A DNA stretch of 9,688 nucleotides, from the NCBI GenBank assembly GCA_001786225.1, contig MFVV01000010.1, positions 1 through 9,688 on the forward strand. Reading direction: 5' to 3'. Shown piece after piece: positions 1 to 6,630 of the stretch. The position numbers and the translations under genes are program-made. The notes under the pieces are model-generated. The model was given only the letters and a program-made list of their open reading frames with translations, did not search any database and was not told the origin of the DNA. The stretch comes from Candidatus Nomurabacteria bacterium RIFCSPLOWO2_12_FULL_46_14 (GTDB taxonomy: Bacteria; Patescibacteriota; Minisyncoccia; Phycocordibacterales; UBA9973). Numbering within the stretch: the stretch's first letter is position 1; every line of letters starts with the position of its first letter.

Positions 1-5
1 ATTTT

Positions 6-767
6 ATGTTAGAAGGTACGCCAGGAAAAAAAGAAATAAAAGAATTGAAAGTGGGATCTCCATTGGAAGAAGTTTTAGATTTTTCCCACATCCTAACTAG
101 TGAGCGCAATGAAAAATACTTTTTTACCACAGCCGATAGAGTTGATCATTTAGTTTTAGGTGGTGCCGAAATGTCTAACGCAGTACGCGCGAAAGATAAT
201 AAAATTATTCCCATTGTTGCCAGTAAAATACTCTTAAGAGTCTTTTCTATTCTTCAAGGATTTACAGAACGGGAGGCCATCATAGAAAAATTAATGACAA
301 AATTCCCTGAGACAGGCTGCAGTTACTGCGGGAAAAAGCCTTGCAACTGTGCTCTCGACAGACCAAAGGGTTTAGCCGGTATTGAGCCTTCCGAAATACA
401 AAAGAGGTGGACAATGAGCCAATGGCAGAAACATCTCAAAGAAGTTTACGGAGCATCTAATGCTCAACAAGGCATGGCTGGAATATCGAACAGGCTGGGT
501 TCAGAAATTGCCGAGGTAGTTCAGGCTAGGATGTTAATGGATAGGCGCGACAACAAAGAAGAAGATACTGAGAAATATAAACATGAAGCCATTACTGAAT
601 TAGCTGATGTATTTGCTTGGGCTTTAGCCACCTGCAACGAAATAGATGTTGATCTGGAGAGAGCCTTCGTAGAAAGATATGGCAAGGGGTGTCCAAATTG
701 CAACAAAGTCCCATGTATATGTACTGAATTTAGCTTGATTGATGAACGTAAAATAAATAGGTTATAG
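6..767 (+). CDS. MazG-like nucleotide pyrophosphohydrolase, duplicated domain with Cys motifs
   Basis: Probable all-alpha NTP pyrophosphohydrolase (MazG/dUTPase-like superfamily), which would hydrolyse (d)NTPs to monophosphate and pyrophosphate. The C-terminal half carries the metal-binding signature: E167-x2-E170, then E198-x2-D201 27 residues later, matching the family pattern ExxE...ExxD. It is followed by a Cys cluster C229-x2-C232-x4-C237-x-C239 that could bind zinc. The N-terminal half (about residues 50-115) resembles the same unit, with LG...., a VF..L helix and an identical Cys spacing (C105, C108, C113, C115), but lacks the acidic metal ligands. It therefore looks like an inactive copy. 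The ATG at 6 is the first seen, but the frame is still open at the window edge, so the true start may lie upstream. The gene is AT-rich compared with ileS and converges on the next gene with 26 bp between stops. The superfamily is fairly sure; the substrate is unknown. Confidence 0.75.
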   Translation: MLEGTPGKKEIKELKVGSPLEEVLDFSHILTSERNEKYFFTTADRVDHLVLGGAEMSNAVRAKDNKIIPIVASKILLRVFSILQGFTEREAIIEKLMTKFPETGCSYCGKKPCNCALDRPKGLAGIEPSEIQKRWTMSQWQKHLKEVYGASNAQQGMAGISNRLGSEIAEVVQARMLMDRRDNKEEDTEKYKHEAITELADVFAWALATCNEIDVDLERAFVERYGKGCPNCNKVPCICTEFSLIDERKINRL

Positions 768-793
768 AATCCCCGCTCCGGAGATGATGTAGT

Positions 794-1213
794 TTAGATC
801 AAAACTAAAATCATGATAGCCGCCGAACCTATGTGCCAGATAGAATGATACAAAGGATATTTTTTATAGTCGGTGCTCAAAAATAAAATAAAGCTTGGTA
901 TGAAAATTATTGTCGCCACAGCGAAAATTGTCCAAGATTTGTTCACCAGAAGCCAACTACCCCAGACAGCCAGGGTTGCCGCCAAAGTTATCTCTAGAAG
1001 AAGCGAAAATGTTTGGAATAGGTTCCGCCCTTTAGTGTGCCACCACCATTCCGCGCCCGGTTTTCTGAATAGATGATAAACAGTCGAAGATATTATAAAT
1101 ACTCCGATTAAAGCGGTGTAACCCCATTCTTTATGCTCAATGCCCAAAAACATGGGTATAAGGAAGAGTACATTTGTGTATAGTAACACACGCTCATGTT
1201 TGTTAATTTGCAT
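794..1213 (-). CDS. Small CREST/TMEM8-like multipass membrane protein (putative metal-dependent hydrolase)
   Basis: A 139-residue integral membrane protein with about five hydrophobic helices (roughly residues 8-25, 31-50, 66-90, 94-113, 121-138). It shows the residue pattern of the CREST superfamily (alkaline ceramidases, PAQR/hemolysin III, Per1, TMEM8/myomaker): S43-x3-H47 in helix 2 in the context STVYH, an acidic residue in helix 3 (E74, usually Asp), and H123-x3-H127 in the last helix in the context YHSIWH. The YHS.WH form is closest to the TMEM8/DUF3522 branch as I remember it. Family members usually have seven helices, so this one is compact. In known members these residues bind zinc and several act as lipid amidases; activity here is inferred only. 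It is transcribed divergently from ileS from a promoter ending about 7 nt before the ATG, with no Shine-Dalgarno sequence, so its mRNA is probably leaderless. Confidence 0.65.
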   Translation of the reverse strand: MQINKHERVLLYTNVLFLIPMFLGIEHKEWGYTALIGVFIISSTVYHLFRKPGAEWWWHTKGRNLFQTFSLLLEITLAATLAVWGSWLLVNKSWTIFAVATIIFIPSFILFLSTDYKKYPLYHSIWHIGSAAIMILVLI

Positions 1214-1219
1214 ATGGAT

Positions 1220-1247
1220 ATTGTATCAATTAAATTTTTTATGTTAA
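1220..1247 (-). promoter_or_regulatory. Sigma70-type promoter of the CREST-like gene (leaderless)
   Basis: Read on the minus strand, TTAACA (complement of 1242-1247, 5/6 to TTGACA) is followed after 16 bp by TACAAT (complement of 1220-1225, 5/6 to TATAAT). Transcription would begin about 7 nt beyond the -10 box, at about 1213, which is the A of the ATG. This predicts a leaderless mRNA and fits the absence of any Shine-Dalgarno sequence. Confidence 0.5.
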
Positions 1248-1250
1248 GAT
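1221..1250 (+). promoter_or_regulatory. Promoter of the ileS operon, overlapping the divergent promoter
   Basis: TAAGAT at 1245-1250 (4/6 to TATAAT) is preceded by an extended -10 TGT at 1242-1244. A weak -35 TTGTAT lies at 1221-1226 with an 18-bp spacer. The predicted start is about 1257-1258, only 2-3 nt before the ileS ATG at 1260, and there is no Shine-Dalgarno sequence in the gap. Its -10 region lies on the -35 of the divergent promoter and its -35 on the divergent -10. Confidence 0.4.
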
Positions 1251-1259
1251 TGGCTAATA

Positions 1260-4200
1260 ATGTTTCCAAACGAAGGAAATAAAAAATCGGAAGTAGCCTT
1301 GCGTGAAGAAAAAATTCTGAAATTCTGGCGAGAGAATAAAGTTTTTGAAAAATCCTTGGCGAAAAAATCTCCCCGCGGCCATTATGTTTTTTACGATGGA
1401 CCGCCATTTGCCACTGGCCTCATGCATTACGGGCATATCTTGGGTAGTACTGCCAAAGATGTTATCGGTCGCTTTAAGACCATGCAGGGTTTCCATGTGT
1501 CTCGTAAGTGGGGCTGGGATTGCCACGGCCTGCCGATAGAAAATATTGTAGAGAAGGACCTCGGGGTCGCCGGCCACCAGGAAATTGAAGCTCTAGGTAT
1601 AGATAAATTCGTGGAGTATGCCCGGAGTAAAGTTTTAACCTATGACAAGGAGTGGAAAAAGTCTGTAGAGCGCATCGGACGCTGGGTGGATTTCGAAGGT
1701 GGGTATAAAACCATGGACAATACTTTTATTGAGTCCGTCTGGTGGGCGCTTGGAGAAATGAACAAAAAGGGCTTAATCTACGAGGGGGTAAAAGTACTCT
1801 ACTACTGCGCCCGGTGTGAGACGCCTATCGCCAATTCTGAAATCGCCATGGATGACAGCTATCGGGATATACCAGACATATCTGTATATGTTAAGTTTGA
1901 ACTTGTGGACGAGCCCAATACCTATCTACTTGCCTGGACGACTACGCCCTGGACTTTGCCGGGCAACACCGCCATCGCGGTAAATAAAGATGTTGAATAT
2001 GTGAAAATTTTTCACCAGGGCGCGAATTATGTCTTGGCCCGAGACACCCTGCCTCGAATCGTTAAAGATTTTAAGGGAGATTTCCTGGAGAGTTTCAAGG
2101 GGTCCAAACTGGTTGGCAAAAAATATAAGCCCATTTTCTCTTATTATGAAAAAATGGATATGCTGAATAAGGATAATATTTACAAGGTCTGGCACGCGGA
2201 TTTTGTTAATACGGAAATGGGCACTGGGCTCGCGCACGAAGCACCGGCCTTCGGCGAAGACGATATGAGTCTGGCCAAGGAGCATAACATACCCTGGATA
2301 ATCCATGTGGATGAAGCCGGCCGATTCAAAAGAGAAGTGGCAGATTTTGCCGGTCTCAAGGTTAAACCCAAAGATACTATAGAGGATCCTGATGCTCATC
2401 TGCGCACCGACATTGAGGTCATTAAATATCTGCAAAAAACAGGCGCCTATTTCAATAAAGAAAAAATTGTCCACTCCTACCCGCACTGCATGCGCTGTGA
2501 CACGCCGATAATTTATTACGCTTTGCCTTCTTATTTCATCAACATTCAGAAAGTTAAGAAAAAAATAATTAAGTCGGCTAAGGACGTAACCTGGGTTCCG
2601 GCACACCTCAAGGAAGGCCGGTTTAAAAATATCGTGGAGAATGCCCCGGACTGGAATATTTCCCGCAACAGGTATTGGGCCTCGCCCTTGCCGATTTGGA
2701 AATGCGATAAGTGTAAAAAAGAAAAGTTTATAAGTTCACTTAAGGAACTTAAAGAAAATACCGTCAAATCCGGCAATAAATATTTCGTAATGCGGCACGG
2801 CGGCGCGGAGCAGAATGTTGGCGACTTGATTAATTCCGACCCCAAAAACATTTTTCATCTGACGGCGGAAGGTAGAAAGCAAGTTGAAACGGCCGCTCAA
2901 ACGCTAAAAGAGAAGAAAATAGGATTAATAATTTCTTCGCCCTTCGCGCGTTGCCAGGAAACTGCGGAGATAGTGAGAAAAATCATCGGTCTGCCGGCGA
3001 ATATCTTAATGATTGATGAAAAACTGGGCGAGTTTAAGAAAGGGCCCGATTTTGAAGGCAGGCCTTGGGCAGAGTACTGGAAGCTATTTAAGAATACCCG
3101 AGAAAGATTTGATAAATCTCCGGACGGCGGAGAAAATTTACTAGATTTAAAGAAACGTCTGGGAGATTTCCTGTATGATGCGGAAAAAAAATACGAAAGC
3201 CGGAATATACTTTTTATCAGTCATGAAGGGCCGATTACCGCCATGCAGATGGTGGCGGAAGGCGCCGATTTGGAGAGGTCCATTCAGATTAAAGAAGACA
3301 AAACTTACCAGTCCGGCTTTGCGGAATTTAAAGAACTCAATTTTATTCCCTTATCCCACAATGTCCGCTACGAGCTTGATTTTCATCGCCCGTATATTGA
3401 TGAAATTAAATTGAAATGCGATTGCGGTAGTGAAATGAAGAGAGTGCTGGAAGTTCTTGATGGCTGGTTTGAGTCCGGGTCCATGCCTTTTGCGGAGGAC
3501 CATTATCCGTTTGATAATCCAAAGTGGCAGAAAAATAATTTTCCCGCCGGATTCGTGGCGGAATACATCGCTCAAACCAGGACCTGGTTTTATTATACCC
3601 ATGCTGTTTCCACTATTCTCTTCGGCCGGGCTCCGTTCAAAAACGTGGTAACCACTGGCACTCTTCGAGCGGAAGACGGGCAGAAAATGTCCAAGTCCAA
3701 AAATAATTATCCTGACCCTCAAATTATTTTTGACAAATATGGCGTGGACCCCCTGCGGCTGTACTTGATGATGAGTCCGCTGATGAAAGGGGAGGATGCA
3801 AATTTTTCGGAAAAATTAGTTCAAGAAATAGCGAGTAAAATAATAGGCCGACTCTTTAACGTGCTTTCTTTTTACGAGTTGTACCGAGATGTCGGGCTAG
3901 AATCCAAAGCTTCCCAGGCTTATTCTAATGCTATCCTTGATCGTTGGGTATTGTCGCGCTTAAATCAAGTGCTCCTGGAAGTTACCGCGGGGATGGAGGC
4001 TTACGATATGGCCCTGGCTACCCGGCCGATTGAGAGCCTGGTGGAGGACCTTTCCATCTGGTATTTGCGCCGTTCCCGGGAGCGAATCAAGGCGGGCGAC
4101 AAGGAAGCCAGACAAACCCTGTATTTTGTTTTGAAAACTATAGCCAAACTTCTTGCGCCGTTCGCTCCTTTTATCGCGGAGGATATCTGGCTTCGACTAA

Positions 4201-4751
4201 GAAGTGAGGGCGACGAGATGAGCGTGCATTTGGCGATGTGGCCCAAGGCGGGGAAAATTCATTCTGACATTCTTGAGAATATGAGAATAACACGTGAAGT
4301 GGTTTCTAAAGGCTTAGAAGCTCGCCAGAAAGCCCAAATTCCCGTCCGTCAGCCCCTCGCTTCGCTCAAGTTAAAAGTTGAAAGTAAAAAGTTATCAAGC
4401 GAATACGTTAATTTGATTAAAGATGAACTAAATGTAAAGGAAATAATTTTCGATAATTCCATTCCCGATGAAGTTGAGTTAGATACGGAAATTACGCCAG
4501 AATTAAAACAAGAGGGCAATTACCGCGAGCTTTCGCGGGCCATCCAGGATTTGCGGAAGAAAATGGGGCTTACTCCTCATGATATTGTGCGTCTAAGTAT
4601 CGAAACCAGCGGGGCGGGGCGGGATCTGGTTCAGAAATTCGAATCCGAGCTGAAGAAGACGACTCTCGCTGAGACAATAGAACTCAGAGAAACAGACGGA
4701 GAAGAGATAAAAATAGAGGATTTGGTATTCAAAATAAAACTCTTGAGATAA
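1260..4751 (+). CDS. ileS: Isoleucyl-tRNA synthetase (type 2) with an inserted histidine-phosphatase domain
   Basis: Class I synthetase that charges tRNA-Ile in the cytoplasm. The HIGH motif is H56-Y-G-H59 after PPFATGLM, with the WDCHGLPIE motif downstream. The CP1 editing domain has TTTPWTLPGNT at 227-237 and GTGLAHEAP..GEDD at 321-335. KMSKS is at 809-813. An anticodon-binding helical domain spans about 888-980 and a type-2 C-terminal domain runs to 1163. CxxC pairs lie at 183/186, 410/413 and 482/485, and a CxC at 720/722. Between the last two sits an insertion of about 200 residues (505-706) with all histidine-phosphatase catalytic residues. Removing it leaves about 960 residues, a normal type-2 length. 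Type-2 enzymes are generally mupirocin-resistant, which is inference here. It is the first gene of the operon; the stop TAA at 4749-4751 directly abuts the next ATG. The start is supported by the normal IleRS N-terminus. Confidence 0.97.
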   Translation: MFPNEGNKKSEVALREEKILKFWRENKVFEKSLAKKSPRGHYVFYDGPPFATGLMHYGHILGSTAKDVIGRFKTMQGFHVSRKWGWDCHGLPIENIVEKDLGVAGHQEIEALGIDKFVEYARSKVLTYDKEWKKSVERIGRWVDFEGGYKTMDNTFIESVWWALGEMNKKGLIYEGVKVLYYCARCETPIANSEIAMDDSYRDIPDISVYVKFELVDEPNTYLLAWTTTPWTLPGNTAIAVNKDVEYVKIFHQGANYVLARDTLPRIVKDFKGDFLESFKGSKLVGKKYKPIFSYYEKMDMLNKDNIYKVWHADFVNTEMGTGLAHEAPAFGEDDMSLAKEHNIPWIIHVDEAGRFKREVADFAGLKVKPKDTIEDPDAHLRTDIEVIKYLQKTGAYFNKEKIVHSYPHCMRCDTPIIYYALPSYFINIQKVKKKIIKSAKDVTWVPAHLKEGRFKNIVENAPDWNISRNRYWASPLPIWKCDKCKKEKFISSLKELKENTVKSGNKYFVMRHGGAEQNVGDLINSDPKNIFHLTAEGRKQVETAAQTLKEKKIGLIISSPFARCQETAEIVRKIIGLPANILMIDEKLGEFKKGPDFEGRPWAEYWKLFKNTRERFDKSPDGGENLLDLKKRLGDFLYDAEKKYESRNILFISHEGPITAMQMVAEGADLERSIQIKEDKTYQSGFAEFKELNFIPLSHNVRYELDFHRPYIDEIKLKCDCGSEMKRVLEVLDGWFESGSMPFAEDHYPFDNPKWQKNNFPAGFVAEYIAQTRTWFYYTHAVSTILFGRAPFKNVVTTGTLRAEDGQKMSKSKNNYPDPQIIFDKYGVDPLRLYLMMSPLMKGEDANFSEKLVQEIASKIIGRLFNVLSFYELYRDVGLESKASQAYSNAILDRWVLSRLNQVLLEVTAGMEAYDMALATRPIESLVEDLSIWYLRRSRERIKAGDKEARQTLYFVLKTIAKLLAPFAPFIAEDIWLRLRSEGDEMSVHLAMWPKAGKIHSDILENMRITREVVSKGLEARQKAQIPVRQPLASLKLKVESKKLSSEYVNLIKDELNVKEIIFDNSIPDEVELDTEITPELKQEGNYRELSRAIQDLRKKMGLTPHDIVRLSIETSGAGRDLVQKFESELKKTTLAETIELRETDGEEIKIEDLVFKIKLLR
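2772..3377 (+). other. Histidine-phosphatase (PGM-like) domain inserted in IleRS, residues ~505-706
   Basis: In-frame domain within ileS. The landmarks of the histidine phosphatase superfamily appear in order: R512-H513-G514 in FVMRHGGAE (phospho-accepting His), LTAEGRKQ, S559-S-P-x-x-R564-x-Q-E-T (second Arg), L589-G-E591 with GPDFEG following (general acid), GGENLLDLKKR, and H655 in ISHEGPI (second His). With these residues kept, the domain should be able to form a phosphohistidine intermediate. The substrate cannot be read from sequence. It is flanked by canonical IleRS segments: SSLKELKE before, and D707-F-H-R-P-Y-I-D after. The N and C termini of this fold can lie close together, which would suit insertion in a loop. 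Confidence 0.9.
4370..4393 (+). repeat. Period-7 GTTAAAA-type repeat inside ileS
   Basis: Three consecutive heptamers GTTAAAA, GTTGAAA and GTAAAAA, followed by GTTA, encode about residues 1037-1045 (KLKVESKKL) of IleRS, between the conserved VRQPLASL and the YVNLIKDELNVKE segment. The tract is flanked by a short inverted repeat, TCGCTT at 4357-4362 and AAGCGA at 4397-4402. A related heptamer tract precedes glyS. Confidence 0.45.
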
Positions 4752-5396
4752 ATGAGAACTATTTCGGAAATTTACAAAGAATATAAAATACATATTGGTC
4801 TACGGATGCATATGTTGCGCGTAGCCGGAGTGGCGTCTTTGATTTGTGATGATATTGATTTACCGGTTGAAAAAGATAATATTGTAACCGCCTGCTTACT
4901 TCATGATATGGGGAATATAATAAAATCCGACCTGGAATATTTTCCGGAATTCTGTGAGCCGGAAGGTTTGGAGTATTGGCTAAAAGTAAAAGAAGAATTC
5001 GTGTCAAAATATGGAAATAATGAAGATGTGGCTACTGATAAAATTATAAGAGAATTGGGTTTAGAAAAAATTTTAGGCATCTGGGAGGCCTTCGGATTCT
5101 TAAAAGTATTTAGCAACAGAGATAATTCGGATTTCAATAAAAAGATTTGTTACTATTCAGATTTAAGAGTATCTCCTGCTGGGGTTGTTTCTATGCCCGA
5201 GAGGGTTAAGGAGGGTAGAATAAGATATACCGAACTCGGCCTTGATTTTATGGAAATAGATAGAGAAAAAAAAGATAAGGCCCTGGCGGAGATTGAACAG
5301 CAGATTTTTTCACACTGCAAGATAAAACCAGAGGACATAAACGATATCTCTGTGGCACCGATAATTTCTAAGCTCAAGGATTTTGTGATAAAATAG
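4752..5396 (+). CDS. HD-domain phosphohydrolase
   Basis: A 214-residue protein with the HD superfamily ligands in order: H20 in the first helix (RMHMLRVAG), the H51-D52 doublet in LLHDMGN, and a later Asp, D137, in YYSDLRVSP. HD proteins are metal-dependent phosphohydrolases acting on nucleotides, cyclic nucleotides or phosphate esters. The stand-alone form with LLHDMGN and a helical remainder is common, and its substrate is not predictable. Its ATG follows the ileS stop with no intervening base, so translation is probably coupled to ileS; no strong Shine-Dalgarno sequence is seen. The gene is noticeably more AT-rich than ileS or the downstream surface-protein gene. I do not recognise a specific gene name. 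Confidence 0.85.
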   Translation: MRTISEIYKEYKIHIGLRMHMLRVAGVASLICDDIDLPVEKDNIVTACLLHDMGNIIKSDLEYFPEFCEPEGLEYWLKVKEEFVSKYGNNEDVATDKIIRELGLEKILGIWEAFGFLKVFSNRDNSDFNKKICYYSDLRVSPAGVVSMPERVKEGRIRYTELGLDFMEIDREKKDKALAEIEQQIFSHCKIKPEDINDISVAPIISKLKDFVIK

Positions 5397-5400
5397 GAAA

Positions 5401-6039
5401 ATGAAAATCAAAAAGCTTGGACATTGTTGTTTCGTGGCGGAACCTAAAGAGGGGGTAAGGATTATGACCGACCCGGGAGCTTTTTCCACCTTACAATCCG
5501 AAGAAAAAAGTATTTCCGCTGTTTTAATCACTCACGAGCATAGTGACCATTTACACGTTGAATCATTGAAAAGAGTTTTGGATAATAATCCAAATGCTCT
5601 AGTAATAACCAATGCCGCCGTCGGAGAATTGTTAAAAGAAGCGGGGATAGACTACAAGATAGTAGAGGATGGTGAATCTTTAGAAGTTCGAGGCTCGGTT
5701 ATCCGAGGATTTGGCAATTTACATGCGGAGATTTACGAGGATATGAGCCGGGTTCAGAATACCGGTTACATGGTTGACGATTTGTGTTACCCGGGTGATG
5801 CTTTTGAGAATCCGAATTGCAAAGTTGATATTCTTGCCTTGCCGGTGGCCGGCCCTTGGATGCGGATGAAGGATGCGTTTTTATATGCAAAACTATTAAA
5901 ACCCAGAATTTCTTTCCCAGTGCATGATGCCTTCATTCAGGATTGGGCTACTTTCATGTGGAAATGGCCGGGCATGGTTTTACCCAAGTTTGGAGTCGAA
6001 TTTAAAAAACTGGAAATAGGAAAAGAGGAAAATCTGTAA
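5401..6039 (+). CDS. Metallo-beta-lactamase-fold hydrolase (UlaG/UPF0173-like)
   Basis: A 212-residue MBL-fold protein. The dinuclear metal site is complete: H45-x-H47-x-D49-H50 in THEHSDHLH, H108 in NLHAEIY, D133 in YPGDAF and H175 in PVHDAF. The N-terminal strand pattern (KIKKLGHCCFV......IMTDPG) and small size fit the L-ascorbate-6-phosphate lactonase/UPF0173 branch rather than true beta-lactamases, RNase J or glyoxalase II. The substrate is unknown. The gene lies 4 bp after the HD gene; AGGA at 5396-5399 sits only one or two bases from the ATG, too close for an ideal ribosome site, so coupling to the upstream gene is likely. Its stop overlaps the recO start by one base. Confidence 0.88.
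   Translation: MKIKKLGHCCFVAEPKEGVRIMTDPGAFSTLQSEEKSISAVLITHEHSDHLHVESLKRVLDNNPNALVITNAAVGELLKEAGIDYKIVEDGESLEVRGSVIRGFGNLHAEIYEDMSRVQNTGYMVDDLCYPGDAFENPNCKVDILALPVAGPWMRMKDAFLYAKLLKPRISFPVHDAFIQDWATFMWKWPGMVLPKFGVEFKKLEIGKEENL
6024..6029 (+). promoter_or_regulatory. Shine-Dalgarno sequence of recO
   Basis: AGAGGA, 9 bases before the recO ATG at 6039, lies within the end of the upstream MBL gene. It is the clearest ribosome binding site in the window and supports the overlapping TAATG start. Genes at the head of transcription units here lack such a site. Confidence 0.55.
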
Positions 6040-6611
6040 TGCATAACATTCATCATACCGAGGGATTGATATTGGACAGCGGGGATTATGGCGAATCCGG
6101 TAAATATTATTTCATTTTTACCCGCCATTTAGGCATGATTGTCGCTTCCGCTTCCGGCGTGCGCAAAATGTCTTCCAAACTGCGCTTCGTTCTGCAGGAC
6201 CTCGCTTATGTCAAAATTGATTTGGTCGCCGGTCGGGATTTCTGGCGAGTGACCAGCGCTTCCAAAACCGGCAAGCTTGGCGAGCTAACCAAAACCTCCC
6301 CAAGTTTCAAAGTTGCCTGGAACATCGCCCGTCTGCTTAGGAGATTGCTACCGGGGACGGAGAGCAACGAGGAGTTATTCTTGGATTTAACAATGGGCCT
6401 TTCTTATCTTGAGAAATATAACGAACCGGAAGACCTAAAAAATATTGAAACGGTCATCGTTCTCCGTATGCTCAATAGCTTGGGCTATATCGGGGACTGG
6501 AGCAACCTGGTCCAATCTCCTCTCTCCGAGGATGTAATCTTAGAGATGGCCAAACACCGCGGCCGGATTTTGGCTCAAATAAATAAAACTCTTCGCGAGA
6601 CCCATCTTTAG
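6039..6611 (+). CDS. recO: DNA repair protein RecO, short form
   Basis: RecO-like recombination mediator, which in other bacteria binds DNA and RecR to help load RecA on SSB-coated strands. The N-terminal OB-fold signature is clear: TEGLILDSGDYGESGKYYFIF, then TRHLGMIVASASGVRKMSSKL (residues 7-48). A helical C-terminal part has LRMLNSLGYI, corresponding to the conserved helix that normally precedes the zinc cysteines. At 190 residues it is about 50 shorter than typical RecO and contains no cysteine, so the zinc finger is absent. The last helix ends naturally (INKTLRETHL), so it does not look broken. The start overlaps the preceding stop (TAATG) and has a good Shine-Dalgarno sequence. It is the last gene of the ileS operon by spacing. 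Confidence 0.82.
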   Translation: MHNIHHTEGLILDSGDYGESGKYYFIFTRHLGMIVASASGVRKMSSKLRFVLQDLAYVKIDLVAGRDFWRVTSASKTGKLGELTKTSPSFKVAWNIARLLRRLLPGTESNEELFLDLTMGLSYLEKYNEPEDLKNIETVIVLRMLNSLGYIGDWSNLVQSPLSEDVILEMAKHRGRILAQINKTLRETHL

Positions 6612-6615
6612 AATG

Positions 6616-6624
6616 TGATATACT
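6616..6624 (+). promoter_or_regulatory. Extended -10 promoter of the surface-protein gene (leaderless)
   Basis: TGATATACT at 6616-6624 is a TGn extended -10 followed by TATACT (5/6 to TATAAT). No good -35 is seen, which is usual for extended -10 promoters. The predicted start, about 7 nt downstream, is 6631, the A of the ATG. No Shine-Dalgarno sequence precedes that ATG, so the mRNA is probably leaderless. Confidence 0.5.
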
Positions 6625-6630
6625 TCTGCT

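Noticed and set aside
776..783. Palindrome CTCCGGAG between the convergent genes as a terminator
   Set aside because: Only an 8-bp palindrome with no loop and no T-tract on either side; not an intrinsic terminator.
873..1076. 67-codon plus-strand open frame opposite the CREST-like gene
   Set aside because: Complement of a minus-strand gene that has clear membrane helices and conserved motifs; no independent support.
1926..2606. 226-codon open frame on the minus strand opposite ileS
   Set aside because: Lies wholly antisense to conserved IleRS editing and core sequence; its translation shows no recognisable domain and there is no promoter or ribosome site.
2772..3377. The phosphatase as a separate gene, frameshift fusion or chimeric assembly
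   Set aside because: The frame is continuous, IleRS motifs flank it in the correct order, the junctions are at a loop position, and there is no start signal at its beginning. An assembly error remains possible but is not suggested by the sequence.
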